Source of the DNA: Streptomyces sp. M41(2017)
GTDB lineage: Bacteria; Actinomycetota; Actinomycetes; Streptomycetales; Streptomycetaceae
Direction: 5' to 3'
NCBI RefSeq assembly: GCF_002078175.1
Contig: NZ_MWFK01000001.1
Span: forward strand, 2,108,001 to 2,172,000
DNA: 64,000 nucleotides
The notes below the pieces were generated by a model. The model did not search any database. It was not told where the DNA came from and worked only from the letters and a program-made list of their open reading frames with translations. Below, one piece after another: positions 49,980-58,575 of the stretch. The position numbers and the translations under genes were made by a program. The first letter of the stretch is position 1. Every line of letters begins with the position of its first letter.

Positions 49980-51689
49980 TCACGCCTCCCGGCGCACCTC
50001 GACGACCCGGAAGCGGTTCGCGACGAACGCGCCGTCGCACAGGGCCGCGTTCGCCGCGCCGTTCCCGCCCGATCCGTGGAAGTCCGAGAACGCGGCCGTC
50101 TGGTTCACGTACACCCCGCCCGTCAGGTTCAGCGAGAGCTGGGCGCACTCCTCCAGACAGGCCTCCCGCACCTCGCGCTCGACCTCCTCGTCGGTCGTGT
50201 ACGCGCCGACGGTCATCGCGCCCTTGTCCCTGATCGTGCGCCGCAACAGCTCCACGGCGTCCGCCGCGGAGTCGACCGCGACGGCGAAGGAGACCGGGCC
50301 GAAGCACTCGCTCATGAAGGCGGCCTCGTCGGCGCTCTCGCCCTCCCAGTACTTGCGCGCGCCGTCGAGCTTCACGATCACGGGGGTGCGTACGACGGCG
50401 TCCGGGAACTCCGGGTTCTCGATCTCCCTGGAGGGCAGGGCGACTTCGCCCAGTCCGGCGGCCGCCTCCAGGCGGGCCTTCACGTCCGGGTTCACGATGG
50501 CGCCCAGCAGCGCGTTCGCCCGGGCGTCGTCGCCGAGCAGGCCGCCGACCGACTTCGCGAGGTCGGTGACCACCTCGTCGTACGACTTGGGGCCCTCGTC
50601 CGTGCGGATGCCGTCGCGCGGGATCAGCAGGTTCTGCGGGGTGGTGCACATCTGGCCGCTGTACAGCGACAGGGAGAACGCGAGATTGGACAGCATCCCC
50701 TTGTAGTCGCCGGTCGACTCCACGATCACCGTGTTCACGCCGGCCTTCTCCGTGTAGACCTGCGCCTGGCGGGCGTTGGTCTCCAGCCAGTCGCCGAACG
50801 CGGTGGAGCCGGTGTAGTCGATGATCCGGATCTCGGGGCGGGTGGCCAGCGTCTTCGCGATGCCCTCGCCGGGTCGCTCGGCGGCCAGCGCCACCAGGTT
50901 CGGGTCGAAGCCCGCCTCGGCGAGCACCTCGCGCGCGACCTGGACGGTGAGCGCGAGCGGCAGCACCGCGCGCGGGTGGGGCTTCACGAGGACCGCGTTG
51001 CCCGTGGCCAGGGAGGCGAACAGGCCCGGATAGCCGTTCCACGTCGGGAAGGTGTTGCAGCCGATCACCAGCGCGATGCCGCGCGGGACGGGCGTGAAGT
51101 CCTTGGTCAGCGCGAGGGGGTCGCGCTTGCCCTGGGGCTTGGTCCACTCCGCGGTGTCGGGGGTGCGGACCTGCTCCACGTACGCGTACGCCACCGCCTC
51201 CAGGCCGCGGTCCTGCGCGTGCGGTCCGCCCGCCTGGAACGCCATCATGAAGGCCTGGCCGCTGGTGTGCATGACCGCGTGCGCGAACTCGTGGGTGCGG
51301 TCGCTGATCCGCTTGAGGATCTCCAGGCAGACCGCGGCACGGATCTCCGCGCCCGCGTCCCGCCAGGCGCGCTGCCCGGCGCGCATGGCGGGCAGCAGCG
51401 TGTCGACGTCGGCGTGCGGGTAGGTCACGCCCAGCTCGATGCCGTACGGCGAGATCTCGCCGCCGACCCAGTCGTCCGTGCCGGGCTGGCCCAGGTCGAG
51501 GCGGGTGCCCAGCAGGGCGTCGAAGGCGGCCTTGCCCTCGGCCATGCCCAGGCTGCCGTGCTCGCCGTACGCCTTGGGGTGCTCGGGGTGCGGGGACCAG
51601 TACGCGCGCGTGCGGATCGCTTCCAGCGCCTGGTCCAGGGTGGGCCGGTGCTGGGCGATCAGCTGGTGCGCGGTGAGTTCGGCGGCCAT
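49980..51689 (-). CDS. paaN: Phenylacetate degradation protein PaaN (aldehyde dehydrogenase type)
   Basis: 569 residues from the ATG at 51689. ALDH fold with GYPGLFASLATGNAVLVKPHPR and FNTFPTWNGYPG-type oxyanion loop (CNTFPTWNG), and the catalytic Cys region in SGQMCTTPQNL. In this clade it acts on the ring-opened product of oxepin-CoA, as the dehydrogenase half of PaaZ does. It has no separate hydratase domain, so a second enzyme should open the ring. It is on the same strand as the paaABCDE operon but separated from it by the DUF5819/HTTM unit. Confidence 0.93.
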   Translation of the reverse strand: MAAELTAHQLIAQHRPTLDQALEAIRTRAYWSPHPEHPKAYGEHGSLGMAEGKAAFDALLGTRLDLGQPGTDDWVGGEISPYGIELGVTYPHADVDTLLPAMRAGQRAWRDAGAEIRAAVCLEILKRISDRTHEFAHAVMHTSGQAFMMAFQAGGPHAQDRGLEAVAYAYVEQVRTPDTAEWTKPQGKRDPLALTKDFTPVPRGIALVIGCNTFPTWNGYPGLFASLATGNAVLVKPHPRAVLPLALTVQVAREVLAEAGFDPNLVALAAERPGEGIAKTLATRPEIRIIDYTGSTAFGDWLETNARQAQVYTEKAGVNTVIVESTGDYKGMLSNLAFSLSLYSGQMCTTPQNLLIPRDGIRTDEGPKSYDEVVTDLAKSVGGLLGDDARANALLGAIVNPDVKARLEAAAGLGEVALPSREIENPEFPDAVVRTPVIVKLDGARKYWEGESADEAAFMSECFGPVSFAVAVDSAADAVELLRRTIRDKGAMTVGAYTTDEEVEREVREACLEECAQLSLNLTGGVYVNQTAAFSDFHGSGGNGAANAALCDGAFVANRFRVVEVRREA

Positions 51690-51767
51690 CAGGGACCAAC
51701 TCCTCGTCTCAGGAGCTCTTCGTCGAGCTCGCGAGCTGGGCAGGAAGGGACAGTCAGGGTTAGAGTA

Positions 51768-51785
51768 ACCGAACGATCGGTCGGG
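51768..51785. promoter_or_regulatory. PaaR-type operator between paaN and paaH
   Basis: ACCGAACGATCGGTCGGG matches the reverse complement of the paaA site at 17 of 18 positions. It lies 79 bases upstream of paaN and 53 bases upstream of paaH, so it can control both divergent units. Confidence 0.8.
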
Positions 51786-51837
51786 ACAAGGGGGTCCGCC
51801 GCATCTGTGGAAAACGCCGTGCGGGAGGATCGCGCAC

Positions 51838-53352
51838 ATGACAGCACTCGACCTCAGCAGCCCCGTGGCAGTCGTCGGAACCGGCACCATGGGCCAGGGC
51901 ATCGCCCAGGTCGCGCTGGTGGCGGGCCACCCCGTACGGCTCTACGACGCGGCTCCCGGGCGGGCCGAGGCGGCGGCCGAGGCGATCGGCGCCCGGCTCG
52001 ACCGGCTCGTCGCCAAGGACCGGCTCTCCGGCGCCGAACGGGACGCCGCCCGCGCCCGGCTCCACCCGGCCGCCGTCCTCACCGACCTCGCGGACTGCAT
52101 GCTCGTCGTCGAGGCGGTGCTCGAACAACTCGACGCCAAGCAGCAGCTGTTCAGCGACCTCGAGGACATCGTCGGGGAGGACTGCCTGCTCGCGACCAAC
52201 ACCTCGTCGCTGTCCGTCACGGCCATCGGCGGCGCGCTGCGCAACCCGGGCCGTCTGGTCGGACTGCACTTCTTCAACCCGGCGCCGCTGCTGCCCCTCG
52301 TGGAGGTCGTCTCCGGGTACGCGACCGACGTCACGTCGGCCACGCGCGCGTACGAGCTGGCCCGCGCCTGGGGCAAGACCCCGGTCGCCTGCGCGGACAC
52401 GCCCGGCTTCATCGTCAACCGCATCGCGCGGCCCTTCTACGCCGAGGCCTTCGCGGTCCACGAGGCGCAGGCCGCCGACCCCGCCACCATCGACGCGGTG
52501 CTGCGCGAGTCCGGCGGCTTCCGGATGGGCGCCTTCGAACTCACCGACCTGATCGGCCAGGACGTCAACGAATCCGTCACGCACTCCGTGTGGCAGTCGT
52601 TCTTCCAGGACGTGCGTTTCACGCCCTCGCTCGCGCAGCGGCGGCTCGTCGAGTCGGGCCGGCTCGGCCGCAAGACCGGCCACGGCTGGTACGACCACGG
52701 CGACGGAGCCGAGGCCGCCGAGCCCCACACCGCTGAGAAGGCACAGGCGCCCGCGTACGTCGTCGCCGAAGGGGACCTGGGGCCCGCCGCCGACCTCCTC
52801 GACCTCATCCGCGAGGCGGGCATCCCGGTCCGTGGTGAGGAGGAGGACCACGGCACCCGGCTGGTGCTGCCCAGCGGCGGGCAGCTCGTCCTCGCCGACG
52901 GTCAGACCTCGGTCGAGTTCCGCGACGTCGTCTACTTCGACCTGGCGCTCGACTACCGCAGGGCGACCCGCATCGCCCTGTCGGCGTCCCAGGACACCGG
53001 CGCCCGGACGCTGTCCGAGGCCGTCGGACTCTTCCAGGCGCTCGGCAAGGACGTCAGCGTCATCGGGGACTGCCCCGGCATGATCGTGGCCCGCACGGTG
53101 GCCCGCATCATCGACCTCGCGCACGACGCCGTCGCCAAGGGCGTCGCCACCGAGGAGGACATCGACACCGCGATGCGCCTCGGCGTCAACTACCCCCTGG
53201 GCCCGTTCGAATGGAGCCGCAGGCTCGGTACGAACTGGTCGTACGACCTCCTGGACGAGCTGCACGTACGGGATCCTTCCGGGCGCTACGCGCCGTCCCT
53301 GGCGCTCTACCGTCACGCGTACGCCACCGAGAAGCGCGAGGGCACCCCATGA
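51838..53352 (+). CDS. paaH: 3-hydroxyacyl-CoA dehydrogenase (PaaH-type)
   Basis: Oxidises 3-hydroxyadipyl-CoA in the last steps of phenylacetate catabolism. 504 residues; GGGAGG precedes the ATG. The Rossmann fold begins VAVVGTGTMGQGIAQVALVAG; the HCDH signature GLHFFNPAPLLPLVEVVSG is present and the C-terminal dehydrogenase domain is duplicated (residues about 185-290 and 390-500: VADCPGMIVARTVA), the normal two-domain PaaC/PaaH plan. The stop overlaps the TetR gene. Confidence 0.93.
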   Translation: MTALDLSSPVAVVGTGTMGQGIAQVALVAGHPVRLYDAAPGRAEAAAEAIGARLDRLVAKDRLSGAERDAARARLHPAAVLTDLADCMLVVEAVLEQLDAKQQLFSDLEDIVGEDCLLATNTSSLSVTAIGGALRNPGRLVGLHFFNPAPLLPLVEVVSGYATDVTSATRAYELARAWGKTPVACADTPGFIVNRIARPFYAEAFAVHEAQAADPATIDAVLRESGGFRMGAFELTDLIGQDVNESVTHSVWQSFFQDVRFTPSLAQRRLVESGRLGRKTGHGWYDHGDGAEAAEPHTAEKAQAPAYVVAEGDLGPAADLLDLIREAGIPVRGEEEDHGTRLVLPSGGQLVLADGQTSVEFRDVVYFDLALDYRRATRIALSASQDTGARTLSEAVGLFQALGKDVSVIGDCPGMIVARTVARIIDLAHDAVAKGVATEEDIDTAMRLGVNYPLGPFEWSRRLGTNWSYDLLDELHVRDPSGRYAPSLALYRHAYATEKREGTP

Positions 53353-53939
53353 CCACGGCCAAGCGCGACACGTACACCCCGGAGACGCTCCTGTCCGTCG
53401 CCGTCCAGGTCTTCAACGACCGCGGCTACGACGGCACCTCCATGGAGCACCTCTCCAAGGCCGCAGGCATCTCCAAGTCCTCGATCTACCACCACGTCGC
53501 GGGCAAGGAGGAGCTGCTGCGGCGCGCCGTGAGCCGGGCGCTCGACGGCCTCTTCGGGATCCTCGACGAGGAGGACGCGCGCGTGGGGCGTGCCGTGGAG
53601 CGCCTGGAGTACGTCGTCCGGCGCATGGTCGAGGTCCTCACCTCGGAACTGCCCTACGTGACGCTGCTGCTGCGGGTGCGCGGCAACACGGGCACCGAGC
53701 GGTGGGCGCTGGAGCGGCGCCGCGAGTTCGACCACCAGGTCGCCGAGCTCCTGAAGGCCGCCGCGGCCGACGGGGACGTCCGCGGCGACGTGGAGGTCAG
53801 GCTCGCGACCCGGCTGGTGTTCGGAATGATCAACTCGCTCGTGGAGTGGTACCGGCCGGACGCGCGGGGCATGGGTGCGCGTGAGGTCGCCGACGCCGTG
53901 GTGCTGCTGGTCTTCGGAGGGCTCCGTAAGGAGGCCTGA
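53349..53939 (+). CDS. paaR: TetR-family regulator, probable PaaR
   Basis: 196 residues; the ATG overlaps the paaH stop (ATGA). The N-terminal HTH is complete: LLSVAVQVFNDRGYDGTSME, HLSKAAGISKSSIYHHVAGKEELL. The C-terminal ligand-binding domain has no family-specific motif I recognise. It is co-transcribed with paaH and surrounded by its likely operators at 46556, 51768 and 54626; phenylacetyl-CoA is the expected ligand. Confidence 0.88.
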   Translation: MTTAKRDTYTPETLLSVAVQVFNDRGYDGTSMEHLSKAAGISKSSIYHHVAGKEELLRRAVSRALDGLFGILDEEDARVGRAVERLEYVVRRMVEVLTSELPYVTLLLRVRGNTGTERWALERRREFDHQVAELLKAAAADGDVRGDVEVRLATRLVFGMINSLVEWYRPDARGMGAREVADAVVLLVFGGLRKEA

Positions 53940-54023
53940 GGGCCCGCCGGCCGCCCGGTCCGGACAGCGAGGACCCGAACGGGTGAGTCCGGGGATCCGC
54001 CGTGGGATCCGGGCCCCGTCGGG

Positions 54024-54524
54024 TCAGCTCTCCGGCTCCAGGTACTCCTCCTCGAAGACGAGCAGCGTCCTGCTGCTGAGCACCTCCGGAATGGCCTGGA
54101 GGCGGGTGAGGACCAGCTCGCGCAGGGCCCGGTTGTCCGGGGTGTGCACCAGGAGCAGGACATCGAAGTCCCCGCCCACCAGGGCGATGTGGGACGCCCC
54201 GGGGAGCACCCTCAGCTGCTCGCGCACCGTGCGCCAGGAGTTCTGCACGATCTTGAGGGTGATGTACGCCGAGGTGCCCTGACCAGCGCGTTCATGGTCG
54301 ACGCGGGCCCCGAACCCGCGGATCACGCCGTCCTCGATGAGCCGGTTGATCCGCGCGTAGGCGTTGGCCCGGGAGACGTGGACCCGCTCGGCCACGGACC
54401 GTATCGAGGCGCGGCCGTCCGCCTGGAGCATGCGGAGGATGTCCCGGTCGATCGCGTCGAGGGGCCGGGCGGGCGGATCTACGGGGCCGGGCTCCGGCGG
54501 CTCGGCCATTTGTTCAGGTGCCAT
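54024..54524 (-). CDS. bkdR: Lrp/AsnC-family regulator (BkdR-like)
   Basis: 166 residues. A 22-residue Pro/Glu-rich extension precedes the HTH (PLDAIDRDILRMLQADGRAS, then SRANAYARINRLIEDGVIRG). The RAM effector domain follows (about 90-166: LPGASHIALVGGDFDVLLLV, ALRELVLTRLQAIPEVLSS). Divergent from a 2-oxoacid dehydrogenase operon, where BkdR is usually an activator sensing branched-chain or aromatic amino acids. Its stop converges on the paaR stop. Confidence 0.9.
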   Translation of the reverse strand: MAPEQMAEPPEPGPVDPPARPLDAIDRDILRMLQADGRASIRSVAERVHVSRANAYARINRLIEDGVIRGFGARVDHERAGQGTSAYITLKIVQNSWRTVREQLRVLPGASHIALVGGDFDVLLLVHTPDNRALRELVLTRLQAIPEVLSSRTLLVFEEEYLEPES

Positions 54525-54564
54525 GTCCCCCCGCCTCCCTACCGTGGACGTACTGCGTCCATCT

Positions 54565-54596
54565 CAGGCTGTGCAGAACCGTTTGTCCACAGCCTG
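54565..54596. promoter_or_regulatory. 9-bp inverted repeat containing a perfect DnaA box
   Basis: CAGGCTGTG (54565-54573) and CACAGCCTG (54588-54596) are perfectly complementary and lie in the bkdR-bkdA spacer. TTGTCCACA (9/9) is at 54583-54591, overlapping the right arm. It could be a BkdR operator, a DnaA site or both. Confidence 0.45.
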
Positions 54597-54625
54597 GCGC
54601 CGCCTGTAGCCAAAATGTGCCGACG

Positions 54626-54643
54626 ACCGAACAATCGGTAGGT
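54626..54643. promoter_or_regulatory. PaaR-type operator upstream of the bkd operon
   Basis: ACCGAACAATCGGTAGGT matches the other two sites at 16 of 18 positions and lies 56 bases upstream of bkdA. It implies that the TetR regulator of the paa genes also controls the 2-oxoacid dehydrogenase. Confidence 0.7.
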
Positions 54644-54698
54644 GAGGCGCATCACACCCGTGACGCGCCTGAAGCCGCTCCCACGAGGAGGTGCCGTC

Positions 54699-55868
54699 AT
54701 GACGGTCATGGAGCAGCGAGGGGCCTACCGGCCCACGCCGCCGCCCGCCTGGCAGCCCCGCACCGACCCCGCGCCGCTGCTGCCCGACGCGCTGCCCCAC
54801 CGCGTGCTCGGCACCGAGGCGGCCGCGCAGGCCGACCCGGAGCTGCTGCGCCGTCTGCACAAGGAGCTGGTCCGCGGCCGCCGCTACAACACGCAGGCCA
54901 CCGCTCTCACCAAGCAGGGCCGTCTCGCGGTGTACCCCTCCAGCACCGGGCAGGAGGCCTGCGAGGTCGCCGCCGCGCTCGTCCTGGAGGACCGCGACTG
55001 GCTCTTCCCGAGCTACCGCGACACCCTCGCCGCCGTCGCCCGCGGCCTCGACCCCGTCCAGGCCCTCACCCTGCTGCGCGGCGACTGGCACACCGGCTAC
55101 GACCCGCGAGAGCACCGCGTCGCGCCCCTCAGCACCCCGCTCGCGACCCAGCTGCCGCATGCCGTGGGCCTCGCGCACGCCGCCCGCCTCAAGGGCGACG
55201 ACGTGGTCGCGCTCGCCCTGGTGGGCGACGGCGGCACCAGCGAGGGCGACTTCCACGAGGCGCTGAACTTCGCCGCGGTGTGGCAGGCCCCGGTCGTCTT
55301 CCTCGTCCAGAACAACGGCTTCGCCATCTCGGTGCCGCTCGCCAAGCAGACCGCCGCCCCGTCGCTGGCCCACAAGGCCGTCGGCTACGGGATGCCGGGC
55401 CGCCTGGTCGACGGCAACGACGCGCTGGCCGTGCACCAGGTCCTCGGCGAGGCCATCGCCCACGCGCGCGCCGGCGGCGGTCCCACCCTCGTCGAGGCCG
55501 TGACCTACCGCATCGACGCCCACACCAACGCCGACGACGCCACCCGCTACCGCGGCGACTCCGAGGTCGAGACCTGGCGCGGGCACGACCCCGTCACCCT
55601 CATCGAACGCGAGCTGACCGAGCGCGGTCTGCTCGACGAGGCCGCCCTCAAGGCGGTGCGCGACGACGCCGAGGTGATGGCCGCGGACCTGCGCGAGCGC
55701 ATGAACCAGGACCCGGTGATCGACCCCATGGACCTGTTCGCCCATGTCTACGCCCGGCCCACCCCGCAACTGCTGGAGCAGGAGGCGCAGTTGCGCGCGG
55801 AGCTGGCGGCGGAGGCGGACGGTTCGCACGAAGCGGGCCCGCACGGCCCGGAAGGAGCCGGGCGATGA
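54699..55868 (+). CDS. bkdA: 2-oxoacid dehydrogenase E1 component, alpha subunit
   Basis: Thiamine diphosphate-dependent decarboxylase subunit. 389 residues; GAGGAGG precedes the ATG at 54699. ThDP motif GDGGTSEGDFHEALNFAAVW with NNGFAIS closing it (about 180-215); E1alpha features YPSSTGQEACEV and HTNADDATRYR. Substrate among pyruvate, branched-chain and aromatic oxoacids cannot be read from sequence; the divergent Lrp gene favours branched-chain or phenylpyruvate. It overlaps the E1beta gene by 4 bases. Confidence 0.93.
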   Translation: MTVMEQRGAYRPTPPPAWQPRTDPAPLLPDALPHRVLGTEAAAQADPELLRRLHKELVRGRRYNTQATALTKQGRLAVYPSSTGQEACEVAAALVLEDRDWLFPSYRDTLAAVARGLDPVQALTLLRGDWHTGYDPREHRVAPLSTPLATQLPHAVGLAHAARLKGDDVVALALVGDGGTSEGDFHEALNFAAVWQAPVVFLVQNNGFAISVPLAKQTAAPSLAHKAVGYGMPGRLVDGNDALAVHQVLGEAIAHARAGGGPTLVEAVTYRIDAHTNADDATRYRGDSEVETWRGHDPVTLIERELTERGLLDEAALKAVRDDAEVMAADLRERMNQDPVIDPMDLFAHVYARPTPQLLEQEAQLRAELAAEADGSHEAGPHGPEGAGR

Positions 55869-56869
55869 CCACGGTTGCCCTCAAGCCGGCCACCATGGCG
55901 CAGGCGCTCGGACGAGCGCTGCGCGACTCCATGGCGGCCGACCCGACCGTCCACGTCATGGGCGAGGACGTCGGCACCCTCGGCGGTGTCTTCCGGGTCA
56001 CCGACGGGCTCGCCGCGGAGTTCGGCGAGGACCGCTGCACGGACACCCCGCTCGCCGAGGCGGGCATTCTCGGCGCGGCCGTCGGCATGGCCATGTACGG
56101 CCTGCGCCCGGTCGTGGAGATGCAGTTCGACGCGTTCGCCTACCCGGCGTTCGAGCAGCTCGTCTCGCACGTGGCGAAGATGCGCAACCGCACCCGCGGT
56201 GCCATGCCGCTGCCCATCACGATCCGCGTCCCCTACGGCGGCGGCATCGGCGGCGTCGAGCACCACAGCGACTCCTCCGAGGCGTACTACATGGCGACCC
56301 CGGGTCTCCATGTCGTCACCCCGGCGACGGTCTCCGACGCCTACGGGCTGCTGCGCGAGGCCATCGCCTCCGACGACCCGGTCGTGTTCCTGGAGCCCAA
56401 GCGGCTGTACTGGTCGAAGGACTCCTGGAACCCCGACGAGCCAGCGGCCGTCGAACCGATAGGCCGCGCGGTGGTGCGGCGCCCGGGCCGGAGCGCCACC
56501 CTCATCACGTACGGGCCGTCCGTGCCCGTCTGCCTCGAAGCCGCCGAGGCGGCGCGGGCCGAGGGCTGGGACCTCGAAGTCGTCGACCTGCGCTCCCTGG
56601 TGCCGTTCGACGACGAGACGGTGGCGGCGTCGGTCCGGCGGACCGGACGCGCGGTCGTCGTGCACGAGTCGGGCGGCTTCGGCGGTCCGGGCGGGGAGAT
56701 CGCGGCCCGCGTCACGGAGCGCTGCTTCCACCACCTGGAGGCGCCGGTGCTGCGCGTCGCGGGATTCGACATCCCGTACCCGCCGCCCATGCTGGAGCGG
56801 CACCACCTGCCCGGTGTCGACCGGATCCTGGACGCCGTGGGGCGTCTGCAGTGGGAGGCGGTGAACTGA
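55865..56869 (+). CDS. bkdB: 2-oxoacid dehydrogenase E1 component, beta subunit
   Basis: 334 residues, start overlapping bkdA. Transketolase-like fold: LRDSMAADPTVHVMGEDVG, EAGILGAAVGMAMYGLRPV, and the C-terminal transketolase domain with HESGGFGGPGGEIAARVTE. Pairs with E1alpha to form the decarboxylating component. Its last base is the first base of the E2 start codon, so the genes are tightly coupled. Confidence 0.95.
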   Translation: MTTVALKPATMAQALGRALRDSMAADPTVHVMGEDVGTLGGVFRVTDGLAAEFGEDRCTDTPLAEAGILGAAVGMAMYGLRPVVEMQFDAFAYPAFEQLVSHVAKMRNRTRGAMPLPITIRVPYGGGIGGVEHHSDSSEAYYMATPGLHVVTPATVSDAYGLLREAIASDDPVVFLEPKRLYWSKDSWNPDEPAAVEPIGRAVVRRPGRSATLITYGPSVPVCLEAAEAARAEGWDLEVVDLRSLVPFDDETVAASVRRTGRAVVVHESGGFGGPGGEIAARVTERCFHHLEAPVLRVAGFDIPYPPPMLERHHLPGVDRILDAVGRLQWEAVN

Positions 56870-58497
56870 TGGCCCAGGTGCTGGAGTTCAAGCTCCCCGA
56901 CCTCGGGGAGGGACTCACCGAGGCGGAGATCGTCCGCTGGCTGGTGGAGATCGGCGACGTCGTCGCCGTCGACCAGCCCGTCGTCGAGGTCGAGACGGCC
57001 AAGGCGATGGTCGAGGTGCCCTGCCCCTACGGCGGCGTGGTCACCGCCCGCTTCGGCGAGGAGGGCACGGAACTGCCGGTCGGCGCACCGCTGCTGACCG
57101 TCGCCGTGGGCACGCCGGCCCCCGGCGAGGACGAGAAGGCCCAGGACGACGAGGGCTCGGGGAACGTGCTGGTGGGCTACGGCACGGGAGCGCCCCCGGC
57201 GCGGCGCCGCAGGGTCCGGCCTTCGGGCGGTCCCTCGGCCGGCGAGCAGCGGACCCCGGGCGGACCGGCCGCCGGAGGCCGTCGTCCGGCGGGCGCACCG
57301 TCTCCGGCGGGCACACCGGCGCGCGAGGGCGCGACGGACCGGAGCGGTTCCGGAACTCCCGTCGCTTCGGCCGTCCCGGCGGCTCCTGGCGCGGTGGCCG
57401 GTTCGCGTGAGCCGGGACGGCAGGAGCAGGCAGGCGCGACCGGGACGTCCGCGGAGGCGGACACACGGTCCTCCCGGGACGGAACCGCTCGGGGGGACGG
57501 ACCCGTGCCGGTCATCTCGCCCCTCGTGCGCCGGCTCGCCCGGGAGAACGGCGTGGACCTGCGGGAGCTGGAGGGCTCCGGCCCCGACGGCCTGATCCTG
57601 CGGGCCGACGTGGAGTACGCGCTGCGCGCTGCGGCGGGTGGCCGGACGGCTTCCTCGTCCGTCATGGAACCGCTCGGCGTCCCGGCGACCGCGGACGAGT
57701 ACAAGGACGCGGCCTCGCTGGGCGCGGCACGGAACGGCGCATCCTCGTACGCGGACATCACCGAGGTCGTGCCGGGCGCGTCCGGTGTCTCCCGGGGCAC
57801 CGCTCCGAGCGGAGTCCGTGTTCCCCTGCGGGGCGTGCGCGGAGCCGTCGCCGACAAGCTCTCCCGGAGCCGGCGGGAGATCCCCGACGCGACCTGCTGG
57901 GTGGACGCCGACGCGACGGAGCTGATGCGGGCCCGCACGGCGATGAACGCCGCGGGCGGCGCGAAGATCTCGCTGCTCGCCCTGCTGGCCCGGATCTGCA
58001 CCGCCGCGCTGGCCCGGTTCCCCGAGCTCAACTCGACGGTCGACCTGGAGGCCCGTGAGATCGTCCGGCTCGACCGGGTGCACCTGGGGTTCGCGGCCCA
58101 GACCGAACGGGGGCTCGTGGTCCCGGTCGTGCGGGAAGCGGACGGTCGGGACGCCGAGGCACTCAGCGCGGAGTTCGCCCGGCTGACCGAGGCGGCCCGC
58201 ACCGGCACGCTGACCCCCGCCGATCTCACCGGAGGCACCTTCACCCTGAACAACTACGGGGTGTTCGGCGTCGACGGCTCCACACCGATCATCAACCACC
58301 CCGAGGCGGCCATGCTCGGCGTCGGCCGCATCATCCCCAAGCCGTGGGTACACCAGGGCGAGTTGGCGGTGCGTCAGGTCGTCCAGCTCTCGCTCACCTT
58401 CGACCACCGGGTGTGCGACGGCGGTACGGCGGGCGGCTTCCTGCGATATGTGGCGGACTGTGTGGAACAGCCGGCGGTGCTGCTGCGCACGCTCTAG
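56869..58497 (+). CDS. bkdC: 2-oxoacid dehydrogenase E2 component (dihydrolipoyl acyltransferase)
   Basis: 542 residues. One N-terminal lipoyl domain (about 1-80) with the modified lysine in DQPVVEVETAKAMVEVP; a very long Ala/Pro/Gly linker; a peripheral subunit-binding domain (about 205-240: SPLVRRLARENGVDLRELEG); and the C-terminal acyltransferase with the active-site DHRVCDGG (FDHRVCDGGTAGGFLRY). A single lipoyl domain favours branched-chain or aromatic substrates over pyruvate dehydrogenase of Streptomyces, which usually has more, but this is not decisive. No E3 gene is in the window. Confidence 0.94.
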   Translation: MAQVLEFKLPDLGEGLTEAEIVRWLVEIGDVVAVDQPVVEVETAKAMVEVPCPYGGVVTARFGEEGTELPVGAPLLTVAVGTPAPGEDEKAQDDEGSGNVLVGYGTGAPPARRRRVRPSGGPSAGEQRTPGGPAAGGRRPAGAPSPAGTPAREGATDRSGSGTPVASAVPAAPGAVAGSREPGRQEQAGATGTSAEADTRSSRDGTARGDGPVPVISPLVRRLARENGVDLRELEGSGPDGLILRADVEYALRAAAGGRTASSSVMEPLGVPATADEYKDAASLGAARNGASSYADITEVVPGASGVSRGTAPSGVRVPLRGVRGAVADKLSRSRREIPDATCWVDADATELMRARTAMNAAGGAKISLLALLARICTAALARFPELNSTVDLEAREIVRLDRVHLGFAAQTERGLVVPVVREADGRDAEALSAEFARLTEAARTGTLTPADLTGGTFTLNNYGVFGVDGSTPIINHPEAAMLGVGRIIPKPWVHQGELAVRQVVQLSLTFDHRVCDGGTAGGFLRYVADCVEQPAVLLRTL

Positions 58498-58575
58498 CAC
58501 CGGTGGGCAGATCCTCCCCGTCCACATGCTGTGTACGGGGGTGGCAATGATCCTTCGGGCGCCCATACTCGGGGG

